From assembly GCA_944376695.1 (NCBI GenBank), contig CALWDM010000029.1, positions 1 through 34,815 on the forward strand: 34,815 nucleotides of DNA, read 5' to 3'. Origin of the DNA: an uncultured Mediterraneibacter sp. GTDB lineage: Bacteria > Bacillota > Clostridia > Lachnospirales > Lachnospiraceae. This document shows, in pieces, positions 1 to 8,484 of the stretch. The position numbers and the translations under genes are program-made. The number at the start of each line of letters is the position of its first letter. Positions within the stretch are counted from its first letter, which is position 1. The notes beneath the pieces are model-generated. The model was given only the letters and a program-made list of their open reading frames with translations. It had not been told where the DNA came from and searched no databases.

Positions 1-520
1 ATGGATAATTAGGTATTATCCTTCATTTCAATATAGTATATTTACCTGTTTTTTCGTTACTTTTTCACTCATAATATGCGCCATAACATTAAAAGTAACC
101 CCTATGTAAATCAGGGCTGAAATACAAAAACAGGCAATAAAACATATGCCATTGTCTGAATAGCATAATTATTACCCGTTCACATATTGCACCACACAGT
201 AATTATATCACAATCTTTTAATTAATCAATAAAATAAATCTTTCTCATGCCAGATCTAATTCGATCAACTGTAACCGGACAGGGCGTCCTGCATACCGTC
301 AGCTCCGCCTTAAGCTGACCGCCTGAACAGATAAAAGAATATGTCCCCCAAAGTCCGGTTCCTGCAGGGCTCATGAAAGCGTTTCTGCTCTCAGTACTGC
401 CGTTCGAAATTTCTGAAAAATGAGCAGATCGGCACTTCAGGAAGACATATACTTTTTTCATTGCAGTCTGCGGAAGCTCAGGTGTCTTTACAGGATATTC
501 CGCATTTTTTCTCCGTGATA
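1..520. other. AT-rich intergenic region, no convincing gene
   Basis: Positions 1-240 are strongly AT-rich. A reading frame on the minus strand (222-461, about 79 codons) has no Shine-Dalgarno sequence and resembles no family I know, so I do not call it. An inverted repeat (GTCAGCT / AGCTGAC, 298-319) could form a hairpin in the asnB downstream transcript. The left 200 bases hold only reading frames under about 25 codons. Confidence 0.5.
202..229 (-). promoter_or_regulatory. Leftward promoter near the window edge
   Basis: On the minus strand TTGATT (224-229) and TATAAT (202-207) are 16 bp apart, and a TG one base before the -10 makes it an extended -10. It would start transcription near position 195 and read off the left end. 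No gene start with a good ribosome site follows inside the window, so the target is presumably outside it or an untranslated RNA. Confidence 0.4.
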
Positions 521-2374
521 TCAAAGGATGATCTGAATCTGATATTTTTCCAGCCAGTAATTGACCTGGATCATATAAGCCAGCATCTGAGGCCCTGCCA
601 TAAGCTGACCATACCACGGACGCCCATAGTCGGACGGGGTACTCAGAAACCGCTTCAGCTTCTCACCGTCGATCAGATCACGGATCGGCGCAGCAGGATC
701 ATTCATAACCTCAAGCAGCATTTTACCAAGCCGTTTCTCGTATTCCGGATGATAGGTCTTCGGATATGGGCTTTTCCTGCGGAAGAGTACTTCGTCTGGC
801 AGCTTTCCTTTTCCGGCATACCGCAGCAGCCCTTTCACAAGTCCATCCGGACACTTCATCTCCCAGGGCACATTCCATACATACTCTATAATCCGATGAT
901 CAGCCAGAGGGACTCTGGCCTCCAATCCGGAGTACATACTCGTTCGGTCCATCCGGTCAAGAAGAGTCGCCATAAACCACCTCAGATTCAGATAGGCGAT
1001 TTCTCTCCGCCTCCGCTCTTCCGGAGTGTCTTCTCCGCATACCGGAGTCTCCCCCACTGTCTTTTCATACGCTGCTGATGCGTATTCTTCCATTGGCAGT
1101 TCCCGGATCACCTCATCCTTAAGCAGAGCCTGGCGTGCCGTCATATCATTCGACCACGGAAAAGCTGCTGTCTCAAATGCTTCTTTCCTGTGAAACCACG
1201 GATAGCCGCCGAATATCTCATCTGCACATTCCCCTGTCAGCGTCACCTTATTATAATCCACCACCTTTGAACAGAAGTACAGCATGGAGGATTCTACATC
1301 CGCCATACATGGAAGATCTCTCGCATCCACTGCCCGGAAAAGATTATCAGTCAAATCTTTATTGCCGCATTCCAGATAACGGTGATTTGTTCCGCAGTAT
1401 TCCACCATTTTTTCTACCCACGGCCTATCCTGGCTGGGCTGGAACGAATTTGCCCTGAAATACTTTTGATTTTCTGCAAAATCGAAAGAAAATGTATTGA
1501 GGATCTTCCCCTGCTTCTTTAACTGCGAAGCACAGATTGCTGTCACAAGGCTGCTGTCCACCCCGCCGGACAGAAATGTACTGATCTGGATGTCTGAGAG
1601 CATCTGCTTCTTCACAGAATCCTCAATAAGCCATGCTGTCTTCTCCACTGTTTTCTCAAAGGAGTCCCTATGTGGACGGCTCTCCAGCTTCCAGTAACAT
1701 ATATCCTTAACCGAGCTCTCCCGACAGACAAGATAATGTCCGGGGAGCACCTCTGATATTCCCCGGAAAACTCCTTTTCCATATGTTTTTGCAGGGCCAA
1801 GGGCGAAGATTTCGCACAAGCCTTCTCTGTCGATAGCCGGACAAACTCCGGGATAAGCGAAGATCCCCTTTAATTCAGAGGCAAATATCAGCGTATCTTC
1901 CCTCCGGGTATAGAACAGAGGTTTCACGCCGGCTCGATCCCGGAATAAATACAGTGTTTCTTCCAGAGCATCCCACAGTGAAATGGCAAAAATTCCGTTC
2001 AGCTTCCTCACATATTCTGCGCCATACAGAAGATATCCATGAAGGATTACTTCTGTATCGCTGTCAGATTCGAACACCGCTCCTTCCCGCTCCAGCTCTT
2101 TTCGCAGTTCCGGCATATTGTAAATTTCCCCGTTAAAAGAGACGGTACAGGTTCTTCCTGCCACGCTTCTCGTCATGGGCTGCCTGCCCCTGTTCAGATC
2201 AATGATAGAAAGCCTTACGTGCGCGAGCCCGCAGTGATCGTTGAGACAGACTCCCTCTTCATCCGGTCCGCGGCGCTTCTGGGCGCGGTTCATGTCTTCC
2301 AGTACTTTCATCCACCGTTCACCTTCCCGCGTATAGCTGTGTCTGCTGCTGTAAAATCCTGCAATTCCGCACAT
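521..2374 (-). CDS. asnB: Asparagine synthase (glutamine-hydrolysing)
   Basis: The protein (617 aa) makes asparagine from aspartate, ATP and glutamine in the cytoplasm. It begins MCGIAGF, so Cys2 is the expected glutaminase nucleophile of the class II amidotransferase domain (about residues 2-210, with FNGEIYN). A PP-loop SGGVDSS lies near residue 270, and ECADEIFGGYPW follows in the synthetase domain. Length fits the family (about 610-640 aa). The start has AAGGAGAAG just upstream. It lies 122 bp downstream of dpaB on the same strand. Bacillus subtilis AsnO, of similar length, is needed for sporulation, so the neighbourhood of dpaAB may reflect a sporulation role; that is inference. Some AsnB-like proteins amidate other substrates. 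Confidence 0.93.
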   Translation of the reverse strand: MCGIAGFYSSRHSYTREGERWMKVLEDMNRAQKRRGPDEEGVCLNDHCGLAHVRLSIIDLNRGRQPMTRSVAGRTCTVSFNGEIYNMPELRKELEREGAVFESDSDTEVILHGYLLYGAEYVRKLNGIFAISLWDALEETLYLFRDRAGVKPLFYTRREDTLIFASELKGIFAYPGVCPAIDREGLCEIFALGPAKTYGKGVFRGISEVLPGHYLVCRESSVKDICYWKLESRPHRDSFEKTVEKTAWLIEDSVKKQMLSDIQISTFLSGGVDSSLVTAICASQLKKQGKILNTFSFDFAENQKYFRANSFQPSQDRPWVEKMVEYCGTNHRYLECGNKDLTDNLFRAVDARDLPCMADVESSMLYFCSKVVDYNKVTLTGECADEIFGGYPWFHRKEAFETAAFPWSNDMTARQALLKDEVIRELPMEEYASAAYEKTVGETPVCGEDTPEERRRREIAYLNLRWFMATLLDRMDRTSMYSGLEARVPLADHRIIEYVWNVPWEMKCPDGLVKGLLRYAGKGKLPDEVLFRRKSPYPKTYHPEYEKRLGKMLLEVMNDPAAPIRDLIDGEKLKRFLSTPSDYGRPWYGQLMAGPQMLAYMIQVNYWLEKYQIQIIL

Positions 2375-2496
2375 ATCTTCTTCTCCTTATTCAAAAATAT
2401 CTCCGTTTTTCTATGCCGCCAGTTTACCTGAATACCGCTCCCTTGCTGTACGGGTCACACTGGGGTGCTCAGCCTGGTCTTCAGGGACTTTTCGGT

Positions 2497-3075
2497 TCAC
2501 AGGATCACAGGCTGATACTGCTGTTCCTCCAGTGCCGCCTCGGCAGCCGGAATGAGCATCTCTGTTCTGGCAATCATAGAATTCGGTTTTTTCTCCGGAT
2601 CATCCTGACCAAAGGGGACAAAAAAGATATGCTTTACATTGAGCAGAATCCCGATATTTTTCATATTCATCCCAAGCGCATCGTTTGTAGATATAGAGAT
2701 CAGCAGCGGTTTTTCGTTTCTCAAATGTGCCTTTGCCGCCATAAGGACCGGCGAATCAGTGATCCCGTTCGCCAGCTTTGCCGCAGTGTTGCCGGTACAC
2801 GGGAGGATAATCAGCAAATCCAAAAGGCTCTTTGGTCCGATTGGCTCTGCCTCGCTGATCGTAAGCAACGGGCGGGATCCGGTGATTTCTTCTGCTTTCT
2901 TCATAAAATCTTCAGAACTGCCAAACCGGCTGTCTGTTGTCTGTGATGCGTTAGAAAAGATCGTCACAAGTTCCGCTCCTTCTTCTTTCAGTTTCCTGAG
3001 CTGTACAAATGCTTTCTCATAAGTACAGAACGATCCTGTAAGCGCTACGCCAACCTTTTTTCCTTTCAGCTTCAT
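2497..3075 (-). CDS. dpaB: Dipicolinate synthase subunit B
   Basis: This flavoprotein-like subunit (192 aa) works with DpaA to make dipicolinic acid from the lysine-pathway intermediate dihydrodipicolinate; the product fills the spore core. The N-terminus (KKVGVALTGSFCTYEK) matches the SpoVFB/flavoprotein fold, followed by the PCTGNTAAKLANGITDSPVLMAAKAH segment typical of the family. The gene sits 33 bp after dpaA, as in other spore formers. I chose ATG at 3075; an in-frame TTG at 3084 is closer to the AAGGAG site but would add only three residues. Expression is expected in the mother cell late in sporulation. Confidence 0.9.
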   Translation of the reverse strand: MKLKGKKVGVALTGSFCTYEKAFVQLRKLKEEGAELVTIFSNASQTTDSRFGSSEDFMKKAEEITGSRPLLTISEAEPIGPKSLLDLLIILPCTGNTAAKLANGITDSPVLMAAKAHLRNEKPLLISISTNDALGMNMKNIGILLNVKHIFFVPFGQDDPEKKPNSMIARTEMLIPAAEAALEEQQYQPVIL

Positions 3076-3108
3076 AAATACCAAATACTCCTTCTATCTG
3101 TGACAGAT

Positions 3109-3978
3109 TCAGCGCAGCCTGACCCGGCTCTCTATAAAATCAGCAAGAATCGCAGCGGAAGAAGCGGGCGCATATCTGCCGGGAAGACCGGGCAGAAGGA
3201 CGGCATTCACAGACAAGGCCTTCGCAGCTCTGTAATCCACACCGCCTGGAGCCGACGCAATGTCAAGGATCCATGTATTCTTCCCTATATGCCGGAGCCG
3301 CTCTTCTGACAGGATCGTCTCTGGCACTGTATTAAAAATAAAATCAACATTTCCCAGCGCGTCCGTCAGTTCATCTTCGGCCACAATGCCGTCTGCCAGT
3401 ACAAATGCAGCTGCGGCTCTTGTTTCATCTTTTTCAGAGACAAACACCCTGCAAAAGAGAGACTTCAAAAGCCGCGTCAGTACGCTTCCGCACCTGCCGT
3501 AACCAAGAACCAGACATCTGCTCTTCGTCAGATTAAAGGGGCTTCCTGTGATTGCTTCGGCTATTGCTCCCTCTGCAGTAGCAACGGCATTTCTTGCAGC
3601 TACAAGCTCATCTTTCATCATGTCATATACTCTGATTCCCTTTCCCTGTGCATATCTACCTGCCTCCTCCGGGATATTCCCCGCAAAAAAGTCCGCATTC
3701 TCTGGCAGCGCACCAAAGAACGTTTCTATATTCATGTCCGGGGACTCATATGTTCCCATAATCTTCCCGGAACGAATAAAAGGCACAGGACCCACAGCAG
3801 CATCCGCCTCCTGCAAAGCTTCTTTCAATGATGCCGCCTCCCGTATTCTTTCCTCATACACTCTTTCACAGAGTCCGAATACAGCAACCTCATATCCTTT
3901 CTCAGCAAGAATACGCGCCAGGTATACCTGCCTCCTGTCGCCGCCGGTCACAGCGATCTTATAAGAATCTGCTCTCAA
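3109..3978 (-). CDS. dpaA: Dipicolinate synthase subunit A
   Basis: This is the NAD(P)-binding subunit of dipicolinate synthase (289 aa; about 300 in Bacillus). An N-terminal domain (IAVTGGDRRQVYLARIL) is followed by a Rossmann domain with VLGYGRCGSVLTRLLK near residue 160 and the FNTVPETIL and DIASAPGGVDY segments typical of SpoVFA. The start codon is TTG with AAAGGA about 10 bases upstream; no ATG is available near it. It leads the dpaA-dpaB pair and has a sigma-K-like promoter in front. Its presence indicates the organism makes heat-resistant endospores. Confidence 0.92.
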   Translation of the reverse strand: MRADSYKIAVTGGDRRQVYLARILAEKGYEVAVFGLCERVYEERIREAASLKEALQEADAAVGPVPFIRSGKIMGTYESPDMNIETFFGALPENADFFAGNIPEEAGRYAQGKGIRVYDMMKDELVAARNAVATAEGAIAEAITGSPFNLTKSRCLVLGYGRCGSVLTRLLKSLFCRVFVSEKDETRAAAAFVLADGIVAEDELTDALGNVDFIFNTVPETILSEERLRHIGKNTWILDIASAPGGVDYRAAKALSVNAVLLPGLPGRYAPASSAAILADFIESRVRLR

Positions 3979-4000
3979 TCTGTCTTTTTCCTTTTTTCTT

Positions 4001-4028
4001 CATTGTATGCATAAAAAAATATCAGGTG
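4001..4028 (-). promoter_or_regulatory. Possible sigma-K promoter of dpaA
   Basis: On the minus strand CACC (4025-4028) is followed 15 bases later by CATACAATG (4001-4009). This resembles the sigma-K pattern (AC about 16 bases before CATAnnnTA), with the last base differing. It would start transcription about 20 bases upstream of the dpaA TTG codon. Dipicolinate synthase genes are known sigma-K targets, which supports the reading. Confidence 0.4.
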
Positions 4029-4079
4029 AATTCAGGGACAGATTTCCGGAGTTATGATCTGACAGAGCAATAATAAAAT

Positions 4080-4116
4080 CCCCGGACATGTTACTGTCTG
4101 CGCAACCTGTCCGGGG
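4080..4116 (-). terminator. Terminator after eutP-like gene
   Basis: A 9-bp perfect GC-rich stem (CCCCGGACA / TGTCCGGGG) with a 19-base loop is followed on the minus strand by ATTTTATT. It lies 17 bases after the eutP-like stop codon and closes the yebC-to-eutP transcription unit. Confidence 0.75.
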
Positions 4117-4133
4117 ACTGCATGTATCGGTCA

Positions 4134-4685
4134 TTATTGTATTTGATCTTCATATGTTCGGATTCCCGCCGGATAGTCGACTCCTTCCGGGAGCGGGTCC
4201 CACTCGTTTAATCCGAGACTCTGTTTAAATTCCGCCTGTTCGATCGTCAGATGAGGAAGGTCGTCCTCCAGATATTCCAGCAGTTCATCGATCCCTTCTC
4301 TGGTAACGTTATTTACCATAAAAATGCGCTCGCATCCCGCGTTGACAAGCCACTGCCTCACCATAGGTATATTCGCGTAAGGAGAGTCCACCTTTGTGAT
4401 AATACCGATGAGCGGCCGCTGGATAAAACATCTGCTGTTCTCACCGAACAGGTTGAACGGCTCGTCCGCCGCCTGGACGATCGCTACCACGTCCGCCTCA
4501 AAAGAAAAGCAGGCCAGACCAACGCTGAACCGTTTGGATTCGGCATACTCGCCCGGGGAGTCAATGGTATCGTCCGCTGTATTTGTATACTGGGTCTTTA
4601 TGTAATGGAGCTCCTCGCCCTTAAGCGCCTGGGTCAGGGACGTTTTCCCCGCCTCGCTCCTCCCCATAAGAAATAATTTTTTCAT
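4134..4685 (-). CDS. eutP: EutP/PduV-like microcompartment GTPase
   Basis: A small Ras-like P-loop protein (183 aa) of the EutP/PduV family, which is linked to bacterial microcompartments but whose role is not firmly settled. Walker A is GRSEAGKTS at residues 8-16; the switch region is DSPGEY, where most members have DTPGEY; the base-specificity motif is TKVD. A C-terminal tail of about 30 residues extends past the GTPase fold and makes it longer than E. coli EutP (about 160 aa). The ATG at 4685 follows AAGGTGA; the GTG at 4688 is a less likely start. It comes 25 bp after the second eutS-like gene and is the last gene before the terminator. Confidence 0.88.
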   Translation of the reverse strand: MKKLFLMGRSEAGKTSLTQALKGEELHYIKTQYTNTADDTIDSPGEYAESKRFSVGLACFSFEADVVAIVQAADEPFNLFGENSRCFIQRPLIGIITKVDSPYANIPMVRQWLVNAGCERIFMVNNVTREGIDELLEYLEDDLPHLTIEQAEFKQSLGLNEWDPLPEGVDYPAGIRTYEDQIQ

Positions 4686-4709
4686 CACATCACCTTGACC
4701 TGCATTCTC

Positions 4710-5138
4710 TCAGCTTTTGTGTATCTCACATGTGGGGAACCCCAGTGTCTCTCCGAAATATCTCACGACTTCCTCCACGGCGGTCCGGACCTCTGCCAGT
4801 CCGCCCGTGATGATCAGGGAACCGCAGAAACGGTCCATGAACCCGATCTGAACATGCGCGCTCTTCACCGCAACGTCCGCCGCTGCTACCACGGCCTCCC
4901 AGGGAGTAAAACGGATCATGCCGATGGATTCCCCTGTGTGGTCTTCCCCTTCATGGACGCCGATATGCAGAGCCAGATTCTCATAGATCCGGGTGTCAGA
5001 AGGCGTTATGATATGCGCAAGACATACTTCTTTTCCGGGCACTCTCACCCGGGTCACGCGAAGTTTTTTCCCCTTCAGATGTTCATAATCATCGTGGAAC
5101 AGCTTCTCCAGCAGCTCCTCCTTTGTCATCCGAGCCAT
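4710..5138 (-). CDS. eutS: EutS/PduU-like BMC shell protein with N-terminal extension
   Basis: A circularly permuted BMC-fold shell protein (142 aa) of the EutS/PduU type, expected to form hexameric tiles of a microcompartment shell. The core shows VPGKEVCLAHII, IGMIRFTPWEAVVAAADVAVKSA, and IGFMDRFCGSLIITG, in the same order as E. coli EutS. Compared with its neighbour it has about 20 extra N-terminal residues forming a charged, probably helical segment (TKEELLEKLFHDDYEHLKGK). The start at 5138 is set by AGGAAG seven bases upstream; the longer frame would begin inside the previous gene. It starts 10 bp after the upstream eutS copy ends. Confidence 0.88.
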   Translation of the reverse strand: MARMTKEELLEKLFHDDYEHLKGKKLRVTRVRVPGKEVCLAHIITPSDTRIYENLALHIGVHEGEDHTGESIGMIRFTPWEAVVAAADVAVKSAHVQIGFMDRFCGSLIITGGLAEVRTAVEEVVRYFGETLGFPTCEIHKS

Positions 5139-5148
5139 AGCGCACTTC

Positions 5149-5514
5149 CTATCTCTTTGTAATTCTGCACACCACATATCCCAGGCTGTCGCGGAAATAT
5201 TCTACAACTTCTGTGAGAGCTGATGTCACATCTGAGATCTCTCCGGTGATAATCAGTGTTCCCGTAAAACGGTCTGCAAACCCAAGATATACATTTCCGC
5301 TCTTGACCGCGATATCAGAAGCGATCACTGCCGATTCCGGCGGAGTCATATTCATAATTCCGATCGCGGACGAGCCATAATCAAGCTGGGGGTTCAGTCC
5401 AAGCTTCTGGTATATGATCGGAGCCGGGCCGCCCATCACATGAGCAAAAGTGATCTCCTTTCCCGCTACGGTCTCCTGCACGATCCTGATCTGTTCTCCA
5501 TGGTCATTTGCCAT
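5149..5514 (-). CDS. eutS: EutS-like BMC shell protein
   Basis: A permuted BMC-domain shell protein (121 aa; E. coli EutS is 111 aa). Conserved EutS segments are visible: QETVAGKEITFAHV, AIGIMNMTPPESAVIASDIAVKSG and LGFADRFTGTLIITG, ending in CRITKR much like the EutS C-terminus. GAGGAA lies six bases before the ATG. It begins 36 bp after metY ends, with only a small hairpin (GCGTTA-AGA-TAACGC) between, so it is probably transcribed with metY. No BMC-H, BMC-P or signature enzyme gene is present in this window, so its substrate pathway cannot be told. Confidence 0.9.
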   Translation of the reverse strand: MANDHGEQIRIVQETVAGKEITFAHVMGGPAPIIYQKLGLNPQLDYGSSAIGIMNMTPPESAVIASDIAVKSGNVYLGFADRFTGTLIITGEISDVTSALTEVVEYFRDSLGYVVCRITKR

Positions 5515-5550
5515 TACCGGTTCCTCACTTTCAGAAATATATTTACAGCG

Positions 5551-6825
5551 TTATCTTAACGCCTGCTCCACATCTGCTATGATGTCTTCCACATTTTCAA
5601 TCCCTACGCTGAATCGGATCAGATCCGGCTGCACGCCTGCCTCGAGCAGCTCCTGATCGTTCATCTGGCGGTGTGTATGGCTTGCCGGATGGAGGACGCA
5701 GCTTCTTGCATCCGCCACATGGGTAACGATCGCAACCAGTTTCAGCTTATCCATCATCTCTACAGCAGCTTCTCTTCCGCCCCTGAGGCCGAAGGTAATG
5801 ACCCCGCATGTCCCGTTCGGCATATATTTCTGTGCCAGATCATAATATTTATCTCCCGGAAGGGACGGGCAGTTCACCCATGCCACTTTCTCATGATCTC
5901 TGAGATACTGTGCCGCCCTGACCGCATTCTCACAGTGTCTCGGCATCCTCAGATGGAGGGTTTCAAGTCCGATATTCAGAAGGAACGCATTCTGCGGGGA
6001 CTGGATCGAACCAAGATCTCTCATGAGCTGCGCAGTCGCTTTCGTGATAAAAGCGCCTTTCCCGAATTTTTCAGCATACACAATGCCGTGATAAGTCTCG
6101 TCCGGCTTTGTCAGTCCCGGAAATTTATCCGCATACGCCATCCAGTCAAAATTTCCGCTGTCCACGATCGCGCCGCCTACGCAGGCTGCGTGCCCGTCCA
6201 TATACTTGGTCGTGGAATGCGTGACAATATCTGCTCCCCACTCGAACGGACGGCAGTTGACCGGGGTGGCAAACGTATTGTCCACGATAAAGGGAACGCC
6301 GTGTCTGTGCGCTGCCGAGGCAAACTTTTCAAAATCAAGAACAACAAGCGCCGGATTCGCGATGGACTCGCCGAACACTGCTTTTGTATTGTCGCGGAAT
6401 GCCGCTTCCAGTTCGTCTTCCGTACAATCCGGGTCAACGAAGGTAGCCTCCACACCCATCTTGCGGATCGTATGCGCATAAAGGTTATATGTACCGCCGT
6501 ACAGTGCAGACGCACATACAATATGATCTCCTGCCTGTGCGATATTCATGACCGCATAAAAGTTAGCTGCCTGACCGGAGGAAGTAAGCATCGCGGCCAC
6601 ACCGCCTTCCAGATCACAGATCTTGGCGGCTACCGCATCATTGGTCGGATTCTGAAGACGGGTATAAAAATATCCCGATTCCTCCAGATCAAACAGTCTT
6701 CCCATCTGCTCGCTGCTCGTGTAACGGAACGTAGTACTCTGGTAAACAGGAACGATCCTCGGTTCACCATTCCCCGGCTCGTATCCTGACTGTATACATT
6801 TTGTCTCTATTCTGTAGTCGCTCAT
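5551..6825 (-). CDS. metY: O-acetylhomoserine sulfhydrylase (MetY)
   Basis: A PLP enzyme (424 aa) of the Cys/Met metabolism family that makes homocysteine from O-acetylhomoserine and sulfide. The PLP lysine is K207 in THSTTKYMDGHA; GYFYTRLQNPTND near residue 51 and SSGQAANFYA near 82 are family hallmarks, and the length (about 425) fits MetY rather than the shorter MetB/MetC (about 380). The start at 6825 has GGAAGGAG eight bases before it and overlaps the stop of the upstream gene as ATGA, so the two are translationally coupled. The longer frame starting at 6903 lies inside that gene. Confidence 0.93.
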   Translation of the reverse strand: MSDYRIETKCIQSGYEPGNGEPRIVPVYQSTTFRYTSSEQMGRLFDLEESGYFYTRLQNPTNDAVAAKICDLEGGVAAMLTSSGQAANFYAVMNIAQAGDHIVCASALYGGTYNLYAHTIRKMGVEATFVDPDCTEDELEAAFRDNTKAVFGESIANPALVVLDFEKFASAAHRHGVPFIVDNTFATPVNCRPFEWGADIVTHSTTKYMDGHAACVGGAIVDSGNFDWMAYADKFPGLTKPDETYHGIVYAEKFGKGAFITKATAQLMRDLGSIQSPQNAFLLNIGLETLHLRMPRHCENAVRAAQYLRDHEKVAWVNCPSLPGDKYYDLAQKYMPNGTCGVITFGLRGGREAAVEMMDKLKLVAIVTHVADARSCVLHPASHTHRQMNDQELLEAGVQPDLIRFSVGIENVEDIIADVEQALR

Positions 6826-7595
6826 CTTTCGTCTCCTTCCTGTTGTCCTGTCATATAATCTTTCTCCAGCCTTCTTACCATCCGGCTGTATACTTCCCTG
6901 CATTCTTCATTCCTGTTCTCCTCGATCAGCCGGATACATGGACTCAAATAATCCTGCCATATGCCGCGGTATATCTCGTCCGCATCCTTCTCTCTGCTGA
7001 TCCGTTTTACGATCGTAGGGGCAATATTATAATATTCCTCCACCAGCTCTCTGCCGCCGCCTGACATCAGAAGATAACCGTCTCGATACTTTCTGAGCAG
7101 AGTCAGTTCATAGCAGTCGTCCGGCTTGTCGAGACTCCTGCAGACAGCAGTGGTAATATAACAGAAGAGTCCCTTCTTAAACCCTCCTCTGATCCCGTCA
7201 TAAGTGGAATGTCCGATCTTATATTCCGGCATCTTCTCATTCCAGAGTTCAACCATTCTCTGTGTCAGCTTCTGTGCCTTCTCCGTGGGTACCATCCCCA
7301 TCAGGGGAAGGAAATAAGACACCATGTTCATCTTATGGTCCAGGCTTCTCAGCTCTCTTTTCCTCCGGGAGGGCTGGGCCGCAAGCTTCCCTGCCACATA
7401 TTCAGGGACACATGCGGCAAGACTTTCCAGAGCCGCGTCTGACGCGTCGCAGGCGCTGGCAGTCTCTTCAAGCAGCTCCTCATATATCTTCCTCAGAGAA
7501 TCCATCCGGCTGTCATAGGTTGTCTTCCGAAATTCATAATCCATGGTCGTACGGTACAGCTCCGTCAGTTCTTTCTGAAGTCTGTTTATCTCCAT
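6822..7595 (-). CDS. CFI-box-CTERM domain protein, function unknown
   Basis: A cytoplasmic-looking protein (257 aa) whose segment at about residues 143-200 fits the CFI-box pattern: CYITTAVC, then LRKYRDGYLL, then VEEYYNIAPTIVKRI. The N-terminal 140 residues are helical and charged (likely coiled coil at 1-45), with no recognised enzyme motif. It lies 12 bp after yebC and overlaps metY by ATGA, so it belongs to this operon. A GAGGG site sits seven bases before the ATG. The CFI-box is a conserved short module of unknown role; I do not assign a function. Confidence 0.8.
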   Translation of the reverse strand: MEINRLQKELTELYRTTMDYEFRKTTYDSRMDSLRKIYEELLEETASACDASDAALESLAACVPEYVAGKLAAQPSRRKRELRSLDHKMNMVSYFLPLMGMVPTEKAQKLTQRMVELWNEKMPEYKIGHSTYDGIRGGFKKGLFCYITTAVCRSLDKPDDCYELTLLRKYRDGYLLMSGGGRELVEEYYNIAPTIVKRISREKDADEIYRGIWQDYLSPCIRLIEENRNEECREVYSRMVRRLEKDYMTGQQEGDER

Positions 7596-7607
7596 CCTGC
7601 ATCCCTC

Positions 7608-8339
7608 TTATTCGCTCCAGTTATGGTATACATCCTGAACATCGTCATCCTCTTCCAGCAGATCCAGCGTTTTCTGAATATTCCTGATATCCGCCTCCTC
7701 CGTCAGTTCTACATAGGTCTGAGGAATCATGGTCACCTCTGCCTCTGCCATCGCGATCCCTGCCTCTTCCAGCTTCAGCCGGACATCGCTGAACGCTGCC
7801 GGGTCTGTCAGGATCTCGTAGCTCTCTTCCTCCTCCACAAAGTCCTCCGCTCCCGCGTCCAGCGCCAGCATCATCAGCTCATCCGCATCCATATCGCAGT
7901 CTTCTTTCGCGACAAAGATCTGCCCCTTCTCGTCAAACATAAAGGATACGCATCCCGGCGTACCTACATTTCCGCTTCCTTTTGTAAACGCATTCCTTAC
8001 GTTGGAAGCGGTCCTGTTCTTATTATCTGTCAGCGTCTTTACGATGATCGCCGTACCGTTCGGCCCGTATCCCTCATATGTAATGTGCTCGTAATTGTCA
8101 GCGGAACCCTCTCCTGCTGCTTTTTTGATATTTCTCTCGATCGTGTCGTTCGGCATATTATTGGATTTCGCCTTGGCAATCACATCGCGGAGCCTGCTGT
8201 TGTTGGCTGGGTCAGCGCCGCCGCCCTCTTTTACCGCGACTGCGAGCTCACGTCCGATCTTTGTAAATATCTTTCCCTTTGCCGCATCATTTTTTTCTTT
8301 CTTGTGCTTGATATTGGCAAATTTTGAATGTCCTGACAT
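7608..8339 (-). CDS. yebC: YebC/PmpR family protein
   Basis: A 243-aa member of the YebC family, starting [21 protein letters not shown], with the signature of the N-terminal helical domain ([18 protein letters not shown]) and the [21 protein letters not shown] segment. Members have been described as DNA-binding regulators and as factors helping ribosomes through proline stretches. Length is normal (about 240 aa). GAGGAG lies 10 bases before the ATG, behind a well-formed promoter. It is the first gene of the operon that continues to the eutP-like gene. Confidence 0.95.
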   Translation of the reverse strand: MSGHSKFANIKHKKEKNDAAKGKIFTKIGRELAVAVKEGGGADPANNSRLRDVIAKAKSNNMPNDTIERNIKKAAGEGSADNYEHITYEGYGPNGTAIIVKTLTDNKNRTASNVRNAFTKGSGNVGTPGCVSFMFDEKGQIFVAKEDCDMDADELMMLALDAGAEDFVEEEESYEILTDPAAFSDVRLKLEEAGIAMAEAEVTMIPQTYVELTEEADIRNIQKTLDLLEEDDDVQDVYHNWSE

Positions 8340-8389
8340 ATTATAAAATCTCCTCTTCTATCTGTACTTTTCTCACATTTTGCCTTACA

Positions 8390-8418
8390 ATTTTATCACT
8401 CTTTTCGCCTTCTGTAAA
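8390..8418 (-). promoter_or_regulatory. Promoter of the yebC-metY-eutS-eutP operon
   Basis: Minus strand TTTACA (8413-8418), 17-bp spacer, TAAAAT (8390-8395), with TG one base before the -10. This is five of six matches in each box, about 40 bases upstream of the yebC start. No comparable promoter was seen between yebC and eutP. Confidence 0.7.
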
Positions 8419-8484
8419 GCAGGCATCCGCTGTAAAACAGCCATACAGAGCAGAACTGACATACAGCGCGCAGCCGGCATCCGG

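Noticed and set aside
222-461. 79-codon minus-strand frame after asnB
   Set aside because: No ribosome site, no resemblance to a family, and composition fits a chance frame.
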